Shown: positions 19,049-29,066, counted from the first letter of the stretch. The stretch is DNA of 64,000 nucleotides from CAWICD01 sp052267165 (GCA_052267165.1 JBKQHO010000059.1:1-64000), one strand, 5' to 3'. Translations and numbers: made by a program. The notes: generated by a model from the sequence alone, not told the origin.

Positions 19049-19813
19049 CAGTGTAGCGCATTTGGCTCTTCAGCGCGCACGACAATCGGCCTATCGAGGA
19101 GCGGAGCGGCCGCCTGCGTCACGCCGCGGATTGGGCCGGTCGACGAGCTGGAGCGTCACGTCTTTATTGATAACGGCTAATCTTCTCCACCGTTCGTGAG
19201 TGACGCGCGGCACTTTGGGATCCACGCACGGCACAGCGTTGGGTCGCACTCTTTTTCACGGGCCGCATATGACGACGCGTTTCGTTGTTGTCTTGCACGA
19301 TTTGCGCAAGGCATTCCTAGCGTGGCACGTCGCCGTCCACGAACTCGATCTCCAACGAAGATCGAAACAAGAAAGTTCAGCATCGCGCCGCGGGCGGCGG
19401 AATTCGGTCGCCGGAGCTCGAGCGTGCCTTCGCTCGCTTCGGTGCTGCTGTCGCGGAAAAATGCGGATTCAAGCCCGCCGTCGACGGCTCGGAAGGAGTC
19501 AAACCCGGCTTCGGCCCATTCTTACAACCGCGGCAGCGTCCTGCAGGAATGTGATTTCGCGGTCCGCGATCAGCGCCGGCCCACGGTTCGAGCATGAACG
19601 CCTCGTTCGGAAGCGATTCTTTTCAGCTCGGAGAGTTGCTGCGGCGGCATGGCCATTAAGCGGGCCGTCGCGGTCGCCTCGCGTCCCGCGAGGATAACGA
19701 CCAGGCGATTACCCGCCTGCTACAATAGTACCACAAAGCACGCGAAGCACGTCGGGGAGGTCGATATCCGGGCCGTTTGTGAGCGCACCATTGGTTGAGG
19801 ACCGCAGGCTTTC
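19049..19813. other. Gene-poor interval
   Basis: About 765 bases between the divergent diguanylate cyclase and the pot operon. Open frames here are arginine-rich and show no recognised domain, and none has a convincing ribosome site. A short minus-strand frame from about 19651 (MAMPPQQLSELKRI...) ends after fewer than 30 codons. It presumably holds the pot promoter near 19700-19810, but I could not fix a -10/-35 pair. Nothing else seen. Confidence 0.4.
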
Positions 19814-20686
19814 GTGACCGGCGGCGAGGTTGAGCGGCGCGGCTTGGGACGACGCTTCGTCCCCTACGCATTGGTCCTGCCCGGCGTCCTTTGGCTCACC
19901 GTGCTCTTCCTGGTGCCGCTCGCCGGCCAAGTCAGAACCTCGCTCGAAGAGGGCAGCCTGCTGACGGGGCTCGATTTTAACTGGCACTGGCAAAACTATG
20001 CCGTGGCGCTCGGCGACTACGGGCCGACCTTTCTACGGTCGTTCGGCTATGCCGCCTGCGCCACGCTGCTCGCGATCTTCATTGGTTACCCGTTGGCATA
20101 CTTCATGGTCTTTCGCGGCGGCAGCTTCAAGCTCGTGCTGCTGTTCGCGGTCGTCGCGCCCTTCTTCATCACGTACCTGGTGCGGACGCTCTCGTGGGAA
20201 GCGCTGCTCGCCGACAACGGCTTGGTGCTCGGCACGCTCAAAGCGCTGCATGTGCTGCCGCAAGACGCGTACGTGCTCGGTACGCCGCTTGCCGTGATCT
20301 TCGCGCTGACCTACAACTTCCTGCCCTTCAGCGTCTTGCCGATCTACGTGAGCCTCGATCGCATCGACCCGACGCTGGTCAGCGCGGCGGAGGATCTGTA
20401 CGCGGCCCCCTTCGTCGCCTTTCGCAAGGTCGTCTTGCCGCTCTCGCTCCCAGGCGTCTTCGCCGGAAGCCTGCTGACGTTCATCCCCGCCGCGGGCGAC
20501 TTCGTCAACGCGATGATGCTGGGTGCGCCGCAGCGGCAGATGATCGGCAACGTCATCCAGAGCCGCTATCTCGTGACCCTCGACTACCCGATCGCGGCGG
20601 CCGCCTCGCTGATCCTGATGGCCGCTCTCATCCTCTGCGTAACCGCATACTCCAAGCTCTTCGGCACCGAAGAGTTGACCGGTTGA
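19814..20686 (+). CDS. potB: Spermidine/putrescine ABC transporter permease
   Basis: Inner-membrane permease of 290 residues, PotB type. GTG at 19814 starts it. Six hydrophobic segments are visible, including ALVLPGVLWLTVLFLVPLAG and LLFAVVAPFFITYLVRT. The cytoplasmic EAA-type loop that contacts the ATPase is SAAEDLYAAPFVAFRKVVLP, followed by LSLPGVFAGSLLTFIPAAGDF, as in PotB/PotC. It is the first gene of a four-gene importer (permease, permease, ATPase, binding protein); the next gene begins three bases after its stop. Confidence 0.92.
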   Translation: MTGGEVERRGLGRRFVPYALVLPGVLWLTVLFLVPLAGQVRTSLEEGSLLTGLDFNWHWQNYAVALGDYGPTFLRSFGYAACATLLAIFIGYPLAYFMVFRGGSFKLVLLFAVVAPFFITYLVRTLSWEALLADNGLVLGTLKALHVLPQDAYVLGTPLAVIFALTYNFLPFSVLPIYVSLDRIDPTLVSAAEDLYAAPFVAFRKVVLPLSLPGVFAGSLLTFIPAAGDFVNAMMLGAPQRQMIGNVIQSRYLVTLDYPIAAAASLILMAALILCVTAYSKLFGTEELTG

Positions 20687-20689
20687 GCG

Positions 20690-21556
20690 ATGGCGACCGC
20701 TTCGCACGCCGTCTCGACCCGCGTCTCGTTGCCGAGGCGCTTGGTCGACGCCGTGGCCCGGCACGCCGTCACGTTCGTCGCGCTGCTCAGCCTCGTCTAT
20801 CTGCTCGCGCCGATCGGCATGATGATCGCGCTGAGCCTCAACCAAACCAACGGAAAGTTCGACTTCGTTTGGCACGGCTTCTCGGCGGCGGCTTGGGCGA
20901 ATCCGTTCGCGGTCGAAGGGCTGCTTCCGGCGCTCAAGATCAGCGCCTCGCTCGCCGCGACGGTCACCCTGATCGCGACGCCGACCGGCACGGCGATGGC
21001 CTACGCGCTCGTGCGCTACAAGTTTGCAGGTCAGACGCTGCTCGATCTCGCGCTGCTCTTGACCATCTCGACTCCCGAGGTCATCCTCGGCTCGGCGATG
21101 CTCGACATGTTCCTCAACCTGCGCGCGCCGATGGGGCCGGTGACCCTGGTCCTCGCGCACGTGATGTTCGACATCGCGTTCGTGGTGATCATGGTGAAGT
21201 CGCGCCTGCGCGGATTCGACATCACGCTCGAGCACGCCGCGATGGACTTGGGCGCACGCGGCTGGCGCGTGTTCTCGAAGATCACGCTGCCGCTCATCTT
21301 ACCGTCGGTGCTCACGGCGGGGATCCTGGCCTTCATGCTCTCGCTCGACGACTTCATCGTGAGCATGTTCGTCGCGGGACAGACGGTCACGTTTCCGCTC
21401 TTCGTATGGGGCGAGGCCCGGGTGGCCATGCCGCCTCAGATCTACGTCATCGGCACGAGCATCTTCCTCATCCTCGCAGCGCTGATGATCGGCAGCCTGC
21501 TCCTGGACCGAAGCCGCGGCCCGCTGCGCGCCGCCCGAGTCAAGAGGGAAGGTTAG
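20690..21556 (+). CDS. potC: Spermidine/putrescine ABC transporter permease
   Basis: Second inner-membrane permease, 288 residues, PotC type. It has LLAPIGMMIALSLNQ near the first membrane segment, where PotC proteins usually read YSFN. The EAA loop is HAAMDLGARGWRVFSKITLP, then LILPSVLTAGILAFMLSLDDFIVSMF split by the membrane, typical of this family. ATG at 20690 is three bases after the stop of potB. It pairs with PotB to form the translocation channel. Confidence 0.92.
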   Translation: MATASHAVSTRVSLPRRLVDAVARHAVTFVALLSLVYLLAPIGMMIALSLNQTNGKFDFVWHGFSAAAWANPFAVEGLLPALKISASLAATVTLIATPTGTAMAYALVRYKFAGQTLLDLALLLTISTPEVILGSAMLDMFLNLRAPMGPVTLVLAHVMFDIAFVVIMVKSRLRGFDITLEHAAMDLGARGWRVFSKITLPLILPSVLTAGILAFMLSLDDFIVSMFVAGQTVTFPLFVWGEARVAMPPQIYVIGTSIFLILAALMIGSLLLDRSRGPLRAARVKREG

Positions 21557-21626
21557 GGACACGAGGATGCGTGCCATTCCAGACCGGCCGGCCGGTGCCG
21601 TCCAGAATCGCAACGGGTCGACGAAG

Positions 21627-22727
<1,101 letters not shown>

Positions 22728-22774
22728 TTCATCCCGTTACTCCTCGTCTTCGGCTCGGGGCCGAGGGAAGAATC

Positions 22775-23917
22775 ATGACACAGAAGCAACTGCCGGACGG
22801 GCTCGTCGGCCGAGGAGAATTCATCAAGTCCGCAACTGCCGCGGGCGTAGGCTTCGCTGCGGCCATGGGGTTGGACGCCGCAGCCGCGACCGGGACGCAG
22901 GCGGCTGCGCCGAGATTGGGCGGCCCGCTCCTGATTTCGAACTGGCCGTACTACATCAGTCCGAAAACGGTGCCCACGTTCGAGAAACGCTACGACGTGC
23001 AAGTGCGCTACATCGAGGACATCAACGACAATCCGAGCTTGTTCGGAAAGATCGCCGGGCCGCTGCAAGCGGGCCGGAACCCGGACCGCGACATCATCGT
23101 GCCGACCGACTATCTGGCAGCGCGCCTGGTGAAGCTCGGCTGGCTCGAGAAGTTCAGCCGCGCCGAGGTTCCGAACTCGAAGAACCTCGTTCCGGGCTTG
23201 CAGCATCCCGACTGGGATCCCAACCGCGAGTACAGTCTGCCCTGGGCGACCTACATGACCGGCATCGCGTACGACGTCAAGCGCACCGGACGCCCGCTCA
23301 CGAGCATCAACGACATCTACGACCCGAAGTTCCGCGGCCACCTCTCGATGCTCAACGAAATGCGCGACACGCTGGCATTGGTCTTCTTGGGGATGGGCAT
23401 CCAACCGGAGAAGGCGAGCTATGACGACGCTCAAAAAGCGGTCGCCAAGATCAAGGAGAACGTCGGCAACGGGCAGATCCGGCAGTTCTTCGGAAATGAC
23501 TATGGTGCGGCGCTCTCGCGCGGCGACGTCTGGGTCGCCTTCGCGTTCTCCGGCGACGTCGTGCAATTGCAGAAAGACAATCCGGACCTGCGCTTCCTCG
23601 TCCCGAAGGAAGGCCTGTACCGCTCCGTCGACAACATGGTCATCCCGCTCGAGGCCGCGCACCGCGAGGCGGCCCTGGCCTGGATGAACTACATCTACGA
23701 TCCCGCCGTCTACGCGCAGATCACGGCCGCGGTGCAGTACATCCCGCCGGTTGCCGGGACGCAAGCGTACGTGCGCAAGATCAACCCCAAGCTCGCCGAC
23801 AATCCGCTCGTCTATCCTTCGAAGGACGTGCTTGCGAAGATGCACAGCTTTGCGACGCTCGGGCCCGAGGACGAGCGCAAGTGGGAGACGCTCTTCCAGG
23901 ACGCGATCAACCGCTAG
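22775..23917 (+). CDS. potD: Spermidine/putrescine-binding periplasmic protein
   Basis: Substrate-binding protein of 380 residues, PotD family. ATG at 22775 follows GAGGGAAG. The N-terminal region GRGEFIKSATAAGVGFAAA resembles a Tat signal but has Gly-Arg-Gly rather than two Arg, so export by Sec or a degenerate Tat signal is possible. The mature protein begins around LLISNWPYYISPKTVPTFEK, as in PotD, with family-typical YDVQVRYIEDINDN, LPWATYMTGIAYD and VDNMVIPLEAAHREAALAWM. It delivers polyamine to PotABC. A 7-bp stem inverted repeat follows the stop codon. Confidence 0.92.
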   Translation: MTQKQLPDGLVGRGEFIKSATAAGVGFAAAMGLDAAAATGTQAAAPRLGGPLLISNWPYYISPKTVPTFEKRYDVQVRYIEDINDNPSLFGKIAGPLQAGRNPDRDIIVPTDYLAARLVKLGWLEKFSRAEVPNSKNLVPGLQHPDWDPNREYSLPWATYMTGIAYDVKRTGRPLTSINDIYDPKFRGHLSMLNEMRDTLALVFLGMGIQPEKASYDDAQKAVAKIKENVGNGQIRQFFGNDYGAALSRGDVWVAFAFSGDVVQLQKDNPDLRFLVPKEGLYRSVDNMVIPLEAAHREAALAWMNYIYDPAVYAQITAAVQYIPPVAGTQAYVRKINPKLADNPLVYPSKDVLAKMHSFATLGPEDERKWETLFQDAINR

Positions 23918-23921
23918 CGGC

Positions 23922-23942
23922 CTCGACGTTTCAAGCGTCGAG
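23922..23942 (+). repeat. Inverted repeat after potD
   Basis: Perfect 7-bp stem CTCGACG/CGTCGAG with a seven-base loop, starting five bases after the potD stop. No T-run follows, so it is not a standard intrinsic terminator, though it could block the 3' end of the pot transcript. Confidence 0.4.
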
Positions 23943-24066
23943 CGAAACGAAGGTCGCCGAGATCCTCGCCAAAACCGTCCAGCTCGCCAAAGACGGAAAG
24001 AGCGAGTTGTACAAGAGCACGCACTACTTCGACAGCACCGTCCAAAACTTGAACTGGCTTGGGTAA
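23928..24066 (+). pseudogene. Unidentified protein C-terminal fragment
   Basis: A reading frame open from inside potD ends at 24066 and encodes ETKVAEILAKTVQLAKDGK, then LYKSTHYFDSTVQNLNWLG. The composition is protein-like (few Arg, balanced Lys/Glu/Leu), unlike the shadow frames nearby, but no start codon follows the potD stop. It looks like the tail of a lost gene. I do not recognise the family. Confidence 0.3.
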
Positions 24067-24135
24067 CTGTCTCGCCGAGCCTCGTAGGCGGCCGAGGACG
24101 TCGAGCGGGGGGAGGGTTAGAGGTCGCTGCGCGCC

Positions 24136-24524
24136 GTGCTGCTCGACATCGACGGTACGCTGGTCTACAGCAACGACGCCCACGCGGCCGCCTGGAGCGA
24201 TGCGTGCGCGCAGTTCGGGTACATGCGTCCTCCCGAGTTCTTTCGGCCGCTCATCGGGATGGGCGACGATCAGATCCTGCGTAAGGTCTCGCCCTCGCTC
24301 AAGCCTGATTCGGACGTCGGCAAGGCGATCGCCGCCCAGCGCGCGACCATCTTTCGTAAGCGCTACCTGCCCACGCTGCGAGCCCCCCCGGAGCACGCGC
24401 CCTCACGCGCTGCGGCGGATGGGACGTCACGAGCCTGGCGGGCGCCGTCGAAGTCTACAACGACCCGGCCGATCTGCTGGCCGGCTACGAGACGTCGCCC
24501 CTGCGGCTCGCGCTTCACTGCTGA
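24136..24524 (+). pseudogene. HAD-like hydrolase with internal deletion
   Basis: Remnant of a haloacid-dehalogenase-superfamily phosphatase. The first part, from GTG at 24136, has the nucleophile motif LLDIDGTLVYSNDAHAAAW and the cap helices to about FRKRYLPTLRA. The last part, in another frame, reads CGGWDVTSLAGAVEVYNDPA and YETSPL, the typical C-terminus. The middle, with the Thr/Ser, Lys and DD motifs, is missing, so about 80-100 residues were deleted at roughly 24385. It cannot be active. Confidence 0.75.
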
Positions 24525-24542
24525 AGCGACGAGCGCGAGCCG

Positions 24543-25565
24543 TCACTCGAGCAGCGCGATGGCGCGATCGGGCGTGGCGAGCTGGTCGAGCGTGCAGCAG
24601 CGCGCCGGTTTATCGCTGCGCCACCGCACCGGGCGCGTTCCATGCCGGATCCGGCCGCTCGTCACCTGATCGAACGCGACCTCCAACACGAGCGCAGGCC
24701 AGAGCTTCACGTAGCTGCGGTCGCGGTCCTCACCGCGGCTCCAACGGCTCGGCGCAGCGTCGGGCGCGCTGCCGGTGAAGCCGGGGTCGCCGATGTGCGG
24801 GCGCAGGCGCTCGAGCAGAGCGGCGCGCTCCGCCGTCGAGAAGGCGCTGCAAAAGCCGATGTGATCGAGCAGTCCCGCGTCATCGTAGAGCCCGAGCAAC
24901 AGTGAGCCGACGCGCGACGTCGAGCCCTTGGCGTAACGGAAGCCGCCGACGACGCAGTCGGCCGTCCGTTCGCGCTTCACCTTGACCGCCGCATCGCGCG
25001 TGCCGCTCGCATACGCGAGATCGATTCGCTTCGCGACGACGCCGTCGAGCGCACCGCCGACGCGGGCGAACCAGTCGTCGACGACGCTGCGCTCCGGCGT
25101 GGCCGGCGAGAGCCGAACGGTCTCGCCGTCGAAGGCGGCGGCGAACGTTTCGAGCCGCGCGCGCCGCTCGGCGAGCGGCAGGTCGACCACGTCGGTTCCG
25201 TCCTCCGAGAGCAGATCGAATGCCAAGTACCACGCGGGCGTCCGCTTCGCGAGCATGCTCACGCGCGACGCGGCCGGATGGATGCGCTGCTGCAAGGCGT
25301 CGAACGAGAGCGCACCGGCGAGCGGCACGACCAGCTCACCGTCGAGCACGAAATCTCCGCCTCGCAGCCGCCCCAAAGCGGCGACGATCTCCGGAAAATA
25401 CCGGCCCAGCGGCTGGCCGGCTTTCGACTGCAGCGTCACCTCGCGGCCGGCGCGAAAGGCCAGACAGCGAAATCCGTCCCACTTCGGCTCGTATTGCCAG
25501 AACGGGCCCTGCGGAACCTCGGCGACGGCACGCATCTCCATCGGCGGGTAGCCGAACGGAATCAC
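24543..25565 (-). CDS. ATP-dependent DNA ligase (LigD ligase-domain type)
   Basis: Repair ligase of 340 residues equivalent to the ligase part of bacterial LigD or to LigC. The adenylated Lys28 lies in EPKWDGFRCLAF, with further nucleotidyltransferase motifs FVLDGELVV, LDGVVAKR and AAVKVKRERTADC. A C-terminal OB-fold follows, with family pattern RYAKGSTSRVGSLLLGLYD. GTG at 25565 overlaps the TGA of the upstream polymerase gene (GTGA), so the two are translationally coupled. Together they form a split LigD for non-homologous end joining. No Ku gene is in this window. Confidence 0.93.
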   Translation of the reverse strand: MIPFGYPPMEMRAVAEVPQGPFWQYEPKWDGFRCLAFRAGREVTLQSKAGQPLGRYFPEIVAALGRLRGGDFVLDGELVVPLAGALSFDALQQRIHPAASRVSMLAKRTPAWYLAFDLLSEDGTDVVDLPLAERRARLETFAAAFDGETVRLSPATPERSVVDDWFARVGGALDGVVAKRIDLAYASGTRDAAVKVKRERTADCVVGGFRYAKGSTSRVGSLLLGLYDDAGLLDHIGFCSAFSTAERAALLERLRPHIGDPGFTGSAPDAAPSRWSRGEDRDRSYVKLWPALVLEVAFDQVTSGRIRHGTRPVRWRSDKPARCCTLDQLATPDRAIALLE

Positions 25566-26566
25566 GCCAGCGCCTTCCGCTTTCGCGCCTTCGCGGCCGG
25601 CGCGGTCAGGAAGCGCTCGAGCGCGACGCGTCCGGTCTTCTTCTTCAAGGGGGCCCAGAGATCGCCGACGGCAACCAGACGCTCGCGCACGTTGTCGAGC
25701 CGGAAGTCTTCGATCTCGATGCCGGAGGCGATCTCGTCCCACGTGACCGGCGTCGAAACGGTCGCGCGCGGTTTGGCGCGCACCGAGTAGACCGAGGCGA
25801 GCGTCTTTCCCCATGCATTCTGGTTGTAGTCAACGAGCACGCGCCCCGGCGGGCGCTTCGCGATCCGATATTCGGCCGTAATGACGTCGCGATGCAGCCG
25901 CTCCATCATCTGCGCGAACGCCTTCGCGAACGTCCACACGTCCTTTTGGCGCGGGCCGCGCTCGATCGGCACGTAGACGTGGATGCCGGAGGAACCCGAG
26001 GTCTTGGCATAGGCCGGGATGCCGAGATCGTCGAGCGCTTCGTGCACGTAGAGCGCAACTTGACGCACCGTGGCAAACGGGGTCGAGCCGTCTTTGACCG
26101 GGTCGAGATCGAAATGCAGGTAGTCGGGGCGATCGGTGTCGTCGCAACGTGAGTACCATTCGTTGAGGTCGATGCAGCCCAAATTCACAACCCACAGCAG
26201 CGAGGCCAGGTCGTCGACGATCGGAAAGGCAATCACGCTGCCCGAGCCGTGTTCGATCGAACACGTCTTCAGCCAGGCCGGGGCGTTCGGCGGCGTGCGC
26301 TTCATGTAGAAGAACTCGCCGTCCGCACCGTTCGGATAGCGCTTCATCACTTCCGCACGACGTTCCAGATACGGTACCAAGAAGGGCGCGACGTCGGCGT
26401 AATACTGCAGCAGGTCGCCCTTGGTCGCGCCGGTCGCCGGAAAGAACGGCTTGCGTAAGTTGGTGAGCGCGACGTCGCGCCCGTTTGCCCGCACGACGGC
26501 ATCCGCACGGTCGCCAGGGATCGCGTAGGCTCCGGGCTCAATCCTGTCGGTCGTGCTACGTGTCAT
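25562..26566 (-). CDS. LigD-type polymerase/primase domain protein
   Basis: End-joining polymerase of 334 residues (archaeo-eukaryotic primase fold, LigD polymerase domain). ATG at 26566. Family-typical pieces are TNLRKPFFPATGATKGDLLQ, EFFYMKRTPPNAPAW, CIDLNEWYSRCDD, the catalytic DYLHFDLDP (paired Asp), SGSSGIHVYVPI and RPPGRVLVDYNQN. It adds nucleotides, often ribonucleotides, to break ends before ligation. It is the first gene of the pol-lig pair. Its start overlaps by 14 bases the start of the divergent exonuclease III gene, so their promoters must lie inside each other's coding regions. Confidence 0.93.
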   Translation of the reverse strand: MTRSTTDRIEPGAYAIPGDRADAVVRANGRDVALTNLRKPFFPATGATKGDLLQYYADVAPFLVPYLERRAEVMKRYPNGADGEFFYMKRTPPNAPAWLKTCSIEHGSGSVIAFPIVDDLASLLWVVNLGCIDLNEWYSRCDDTDRPDYLHFDLDPVKDGSTPFATVRQVALYVHEALDDLGIPAYAKTSGSSGIHVYVPIERGPRQKDVWTFAKAFAQMMERLHRDVITAEYRIAKRPPGRVLVDYNQNAWGKTLASVYSVRAKPRATVSTPVTWDEIASGIEIEDFRLDNVRERLVAVGDLWAPLKKKTGRVALERFLTAPAAKARKRKALA

Positions 26567-27326
26567 CAGCTGTAATCTCAACGGCATCCGGGCCGCGGCC
26601 CGCAAAGGCTTCTTTCCCTGGATGGAGGCCCAAGCCCCGGACGTCGTCTGCCTGCAAGAGACCAAGGCGCAGGAGCACCAGCTTCCAGCCGAGGCGCTCG
26701 AGCTCCGCCACTACCACGCCGCCTTCGTCGACGCGCAGAAGAAAGGCTACAGCGGCGTTGCGATCTACTCCAGGCGCGAGCCGCTGCGCGTCGTGCGCGG
26801 CACCGGCCTGGAGGATATCGACCCCGAGGGCCGCTTCGTGCGGATGGATTTCGTAGGAGACTTGTCGATCGCGTCGCTCTACGTGCCGTCCGGAACGACG
26901 GGTCCGGCCCGGCAAGCGGTCAAGGAACGCTTCCTCGATCGCTTTCTCGCTAACCTCATCAAGATGAAGAACGAAGGGCGCTCGATGATCGTCTGCGGCG
27001 ATTTCAACGTCGCGCATCGGGAGATCGACGTCTTCAGCCTAAAATCGTGCGCGAACACGACCGGGTTCCTTCCGCAGGAACGCGCCTGGTTCGACGACCT
27101 CATCGAGCGAGTCGGCTGGGTCGACGCGTTCCGCTTGGTGAACGGAGAGCCGAAGCAATTCACGTGGTGGCCCGGCTGGAAGGGCGCCTGGGAAAACAAC
27201 CTCGGCTGGCGCATCGACTACCAACTGATTACGCCCGATCTCGCCCCGGCAGTGCGAGCGGCAACGATCTACCGCGCCCAACGATTCTCCGATCACGCGC
27301 CTTTGACGATCGACTACGAGCGTTAA
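26553..27326 (+). CDS. xth: Exodeoxyribonuclease III
   Basis: Base-excision repair AP endonuclease/3'-5' exonuclease of 257 residues. GTG at 26553. The metal-binding and catalytic motifs are all visible: VISCNLNGIRAA, VVCLQETKAQ (Glu), ASLYVPSG with the Tyr, VCGDFNVAHREID (Asp/Asn) and FSDHAPLTIDYE (Asp-His). The LGWRIDYQLITPDL segment is also standard. It is divergent from the split LigD operon, giving a local cluster for DNA break and base repair. Confidence 0.95.
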   Translation: MLRVISCNLNGIRAAARKGFFPWMEAQAPDVVCLQETKAQEHQLPAEALELRHYHAAFVDAQKKGYSGVAIYSRREPLRVVRGTGLEDIDPEGRFVRMDFVGDLSIASLYVPSGTTGPARQAVKERFLDRFLANLIKMKNEGRSMIVCGDFNVAHREIDVFSLKSCANTTGFLPQERAWFDDLIERVGWVDAFRLVNGEPKQFTWWPGWKGAWENNLGWRIDYQLITPDLAPAVRAATIYRAQRFSDHAPLTIDYER

Positions 27327-27341
27327 CTAGGCCCCTACGGC

Positions 27342-27722
27342 TTAAACTGGAACGGCGTCGAAGGTGAGGATGTCGACGCCCGCTTGGGCGAAGTTCTTGA
27401 GGTCGGCGACGACCGCCGTGCCTTGCGAAGACGACAACGCGGCCTTCATGGCATCGACCGACGGGAACGTCAGGATCGCGACGAGGTAGTAAGGATCGCT
27501 CGGGCCGAGCTGTTTGCTGATCGTGTACGACGTGAGCCCGGGCAGCGTTTTGGCTAGCGGCGCATGCTTCGTCGCATAGTACGAATCGAAGGCCGCGGGG
27601 TCCGCCGGTCTCTTGTAGAGCGCGACGATCGTTCCGGCGTCTTGCGCGGCACCCGCAGGCACGGCGGCAAAGGCGACCGCCGCGCCTGTGGCGCTCATAA
27701 AGGTGATTCGTGAAACTGACAT
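27342..27722 (-). CDS. Exported EthD-domain protein
   Basis: 126 residues. A signal-like N-terminus (ITFMSATGAAVAFAAVPAGA) precedes an EthD/dimeric alpha-beta barrel domain with IVALYKRPADPAAFDSYY, TKHAPLAKTLPGLTSY and YYLVAILTFPSVDAMKAAL. EthD-like proteins are small ferredoxin-fold enzymes or accessory proteins, usually cytoplasmic, so an exported version is less common. The gene is alone, convergent with xth at a gap of 15 bases. Confidence 0.85.
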   Translation of the reverse strand: MSVSRITFMSATGAAVAFAAVPAGAAQDAGTIVALYKRPADPAAFDSYYATKHAPLAKTLPGLTSYTISKQLGPSDPYYLVAILTFPSVDAMKAALSSSQGTAVVADLKNFAQAGVDILTFDAVPV

Positions 27723-27842
27723 CCGTGGTGCCTCCTAAACTACGACGTGCGAGGCTCCTGCTTGGTCGGCTAGTACGCACATCCCCGCAGAGCCCTCGAT
27801 TGCTCGGCCCTGTTCTGAGGGGGCGGCTCAGGGGCACACGGC

Positions 27843-28286
27843 TTAAGCGCTTTGCACATCGTTCGAGCGCACGCGGGCGAGTCGTCGCTCGGGTTGAGCC
27901 TGATCGTACAGAAAAGTACACAACGACGTTGCCTTACGCCGTTTGAGTTGACGAACGTTGTGCGGCGAGAGCGGCCGTGATTTCTTGGTGTGCTTGGGCT
28001 CGAGTTTCTTGCCGACCGCTTTGATGTGCTCGCGCAAATCGGCGATCCGCAGCGGCCGCAGCTCTTCCTTCGACGATTCCATCCCGTCGAGACTGAACTT
28101 CACTGCGTTGTACTGACGCGATGTCAGACCGAACTCGCGCATAAAGCGCGGTTTGGAAATCGCCCGACCGCTGCGGCGTTGGGCAAATAAAGCGCGCGTT
28201 GCACGACCAGAGAGCCATGCAAACTCGCTAAACGAGGAGTCATCGGCAAGACACAGTCGGGCCTGATAGGCCCGCATTAGGCCCAT
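27843..28286 (-). pseudogene. TnpB-type nuclease remnant B (N-terminal part)
   Basis: Start of a TnpB-like gene reading MGLMRAYQARLCLAD, RATRALFAQRRSG, REFGLTSRQYNAVKFSLDGM and LRIADLREHIKAVGKKLE. This N-terminal pattern (Arg-rich helix, then LTSRQYNA) is that of a subgroup of IS605 OrfB/TnpB proteins. After about residue 115 the sequence degenerates and stops. The RuvC domain and the zinc finger are missing. It complements remnant A, which retains the middle and RuvC parts. The element left end lies directly upstream. Confidence 0.7.
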
Positions 28287-28289
28287 TCT

Positions 28290-28363
28290 AGCATACGCTG
28301 CACGAGGAGAAAAGAGGATTGTTGTCTGAGGATTGTTGTCTGAGGATTGTTGTCTATAGATAA
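28290..28363 (-). repeat. Left end of TnpB element B with 14-bp triplication
   Basis: On the minus strand this begins TTATCTATAGACAACAATC and ends GCAGCGTATGCT, matching the left end of remnant A. A perfect direct repeat of GAGGATTGTTGTCT (plus strand) occurs three times without gaps at 28314-28327, 28328-28341 and 28342-28355, whereas copy A has one unit. The triplication is therefore younger than the divergence of the copies. Confidence 0.75.
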
Positions 28364-28503
28364 CCATGTCTTGTCGGCGCAAGGAGGGCCCCGACGCCAC
28401 GGCGGCGACGCAGCCCGCGGGCGTGCAGCCTAGGTTGGGGCCAAGTGCAGGCCTTCCGGAAACGGCCACCTGCGGGCAGCGCACGCGTCACAAGCGTGCG
28501 CTG

Positions 28504-28944
28504 CTACGCGCGTGGCCGGCGCGCACAGATCTCGAGCCGCGTCCCGGCCGGATCTTCGAAGAACAGGGCCGGATAATCGCTGTCGTCCGTCCACTCCACG
28601 ATGCGGCTGCCCGCTCCGCGCACGAGCGGCTCGATCGCGGGCAGATTCGCCTCGTCGTCCAGGGCGAACGCGATGCGCGTCGGCGTAGGGACCATTCCCG
28701 CAACCTCGATGAAACCGACGAACCAGCCGCGTTCGCCGGGCTCGATCGGGGTGTGGTACTCGATCGCATTGCGCGGATGGTCCGCATCGACGTCGTACCA
28801 CTCGCCGTCGAGGGCGACGTGCGCCTCCGTCTTTCGCGAAAGGCCGAGCACGGGCAAGAGCGCGTCGTAGAAGCGCTCCACCGCGACGAGCGAGGGGACG
28901 CGGATGTCCGCATGGTCAAGCCCAAGCAACTTCATCTTCTTCAC
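28504..28944 (-). CDS. VOC family (glyoxalase-like) protein
   Basis: 146 residues in the vicinal oxygen chelate fold, two beta-alpha-beta-beta-beta modules. It opens LLGLDHADIRVPSLVAVERF, where the His is the first metal ligand, and closes YPALFFEDPAGTRLEIC, where the Glu is the usual last ligand. The centre has PNTRIAF-like TPTRIAFALDDEA. Members are dioxygenases, glyoxalases or resistance proteins; nothing here picks between them. It stands alone on the minus strand after an AT-poor gap of about 120 bases from the next gene. Confidence 0.9.
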   Translation of the reverse strand: MKKMKLLGLDHADIRVPSLVAVERFYDALLPVLGLSRKTEAHVALDGEWYDVDADHPRNAIEYHTPIEPGERGWFVGFIEVAGMVPTPTRIAFALDDEANLPAIEPLVRGAGSRIVEWTDDSDYPALFFEDPAGTRLEICARRPRA

Positions 28945-29066
28945 CTCCGAGTTCCCCGGCGGACTTCAAGGGCGCGTTAGCGCCGCCTCTCCGTCAGGCG
29001 CTCGCCAGGGTCAGTTCGGGTTTAGCATTCCCCCGCGCTCGACCGAGCGGTCGCGGCGCTAGGACA

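Noticed and set aside
28314..28355. Three tandem 14-bp repeats as a possible CRISPR array
   Set aside because: Units are directly adjacent with no spacers and are too short. They belong to the TnpB element left end.
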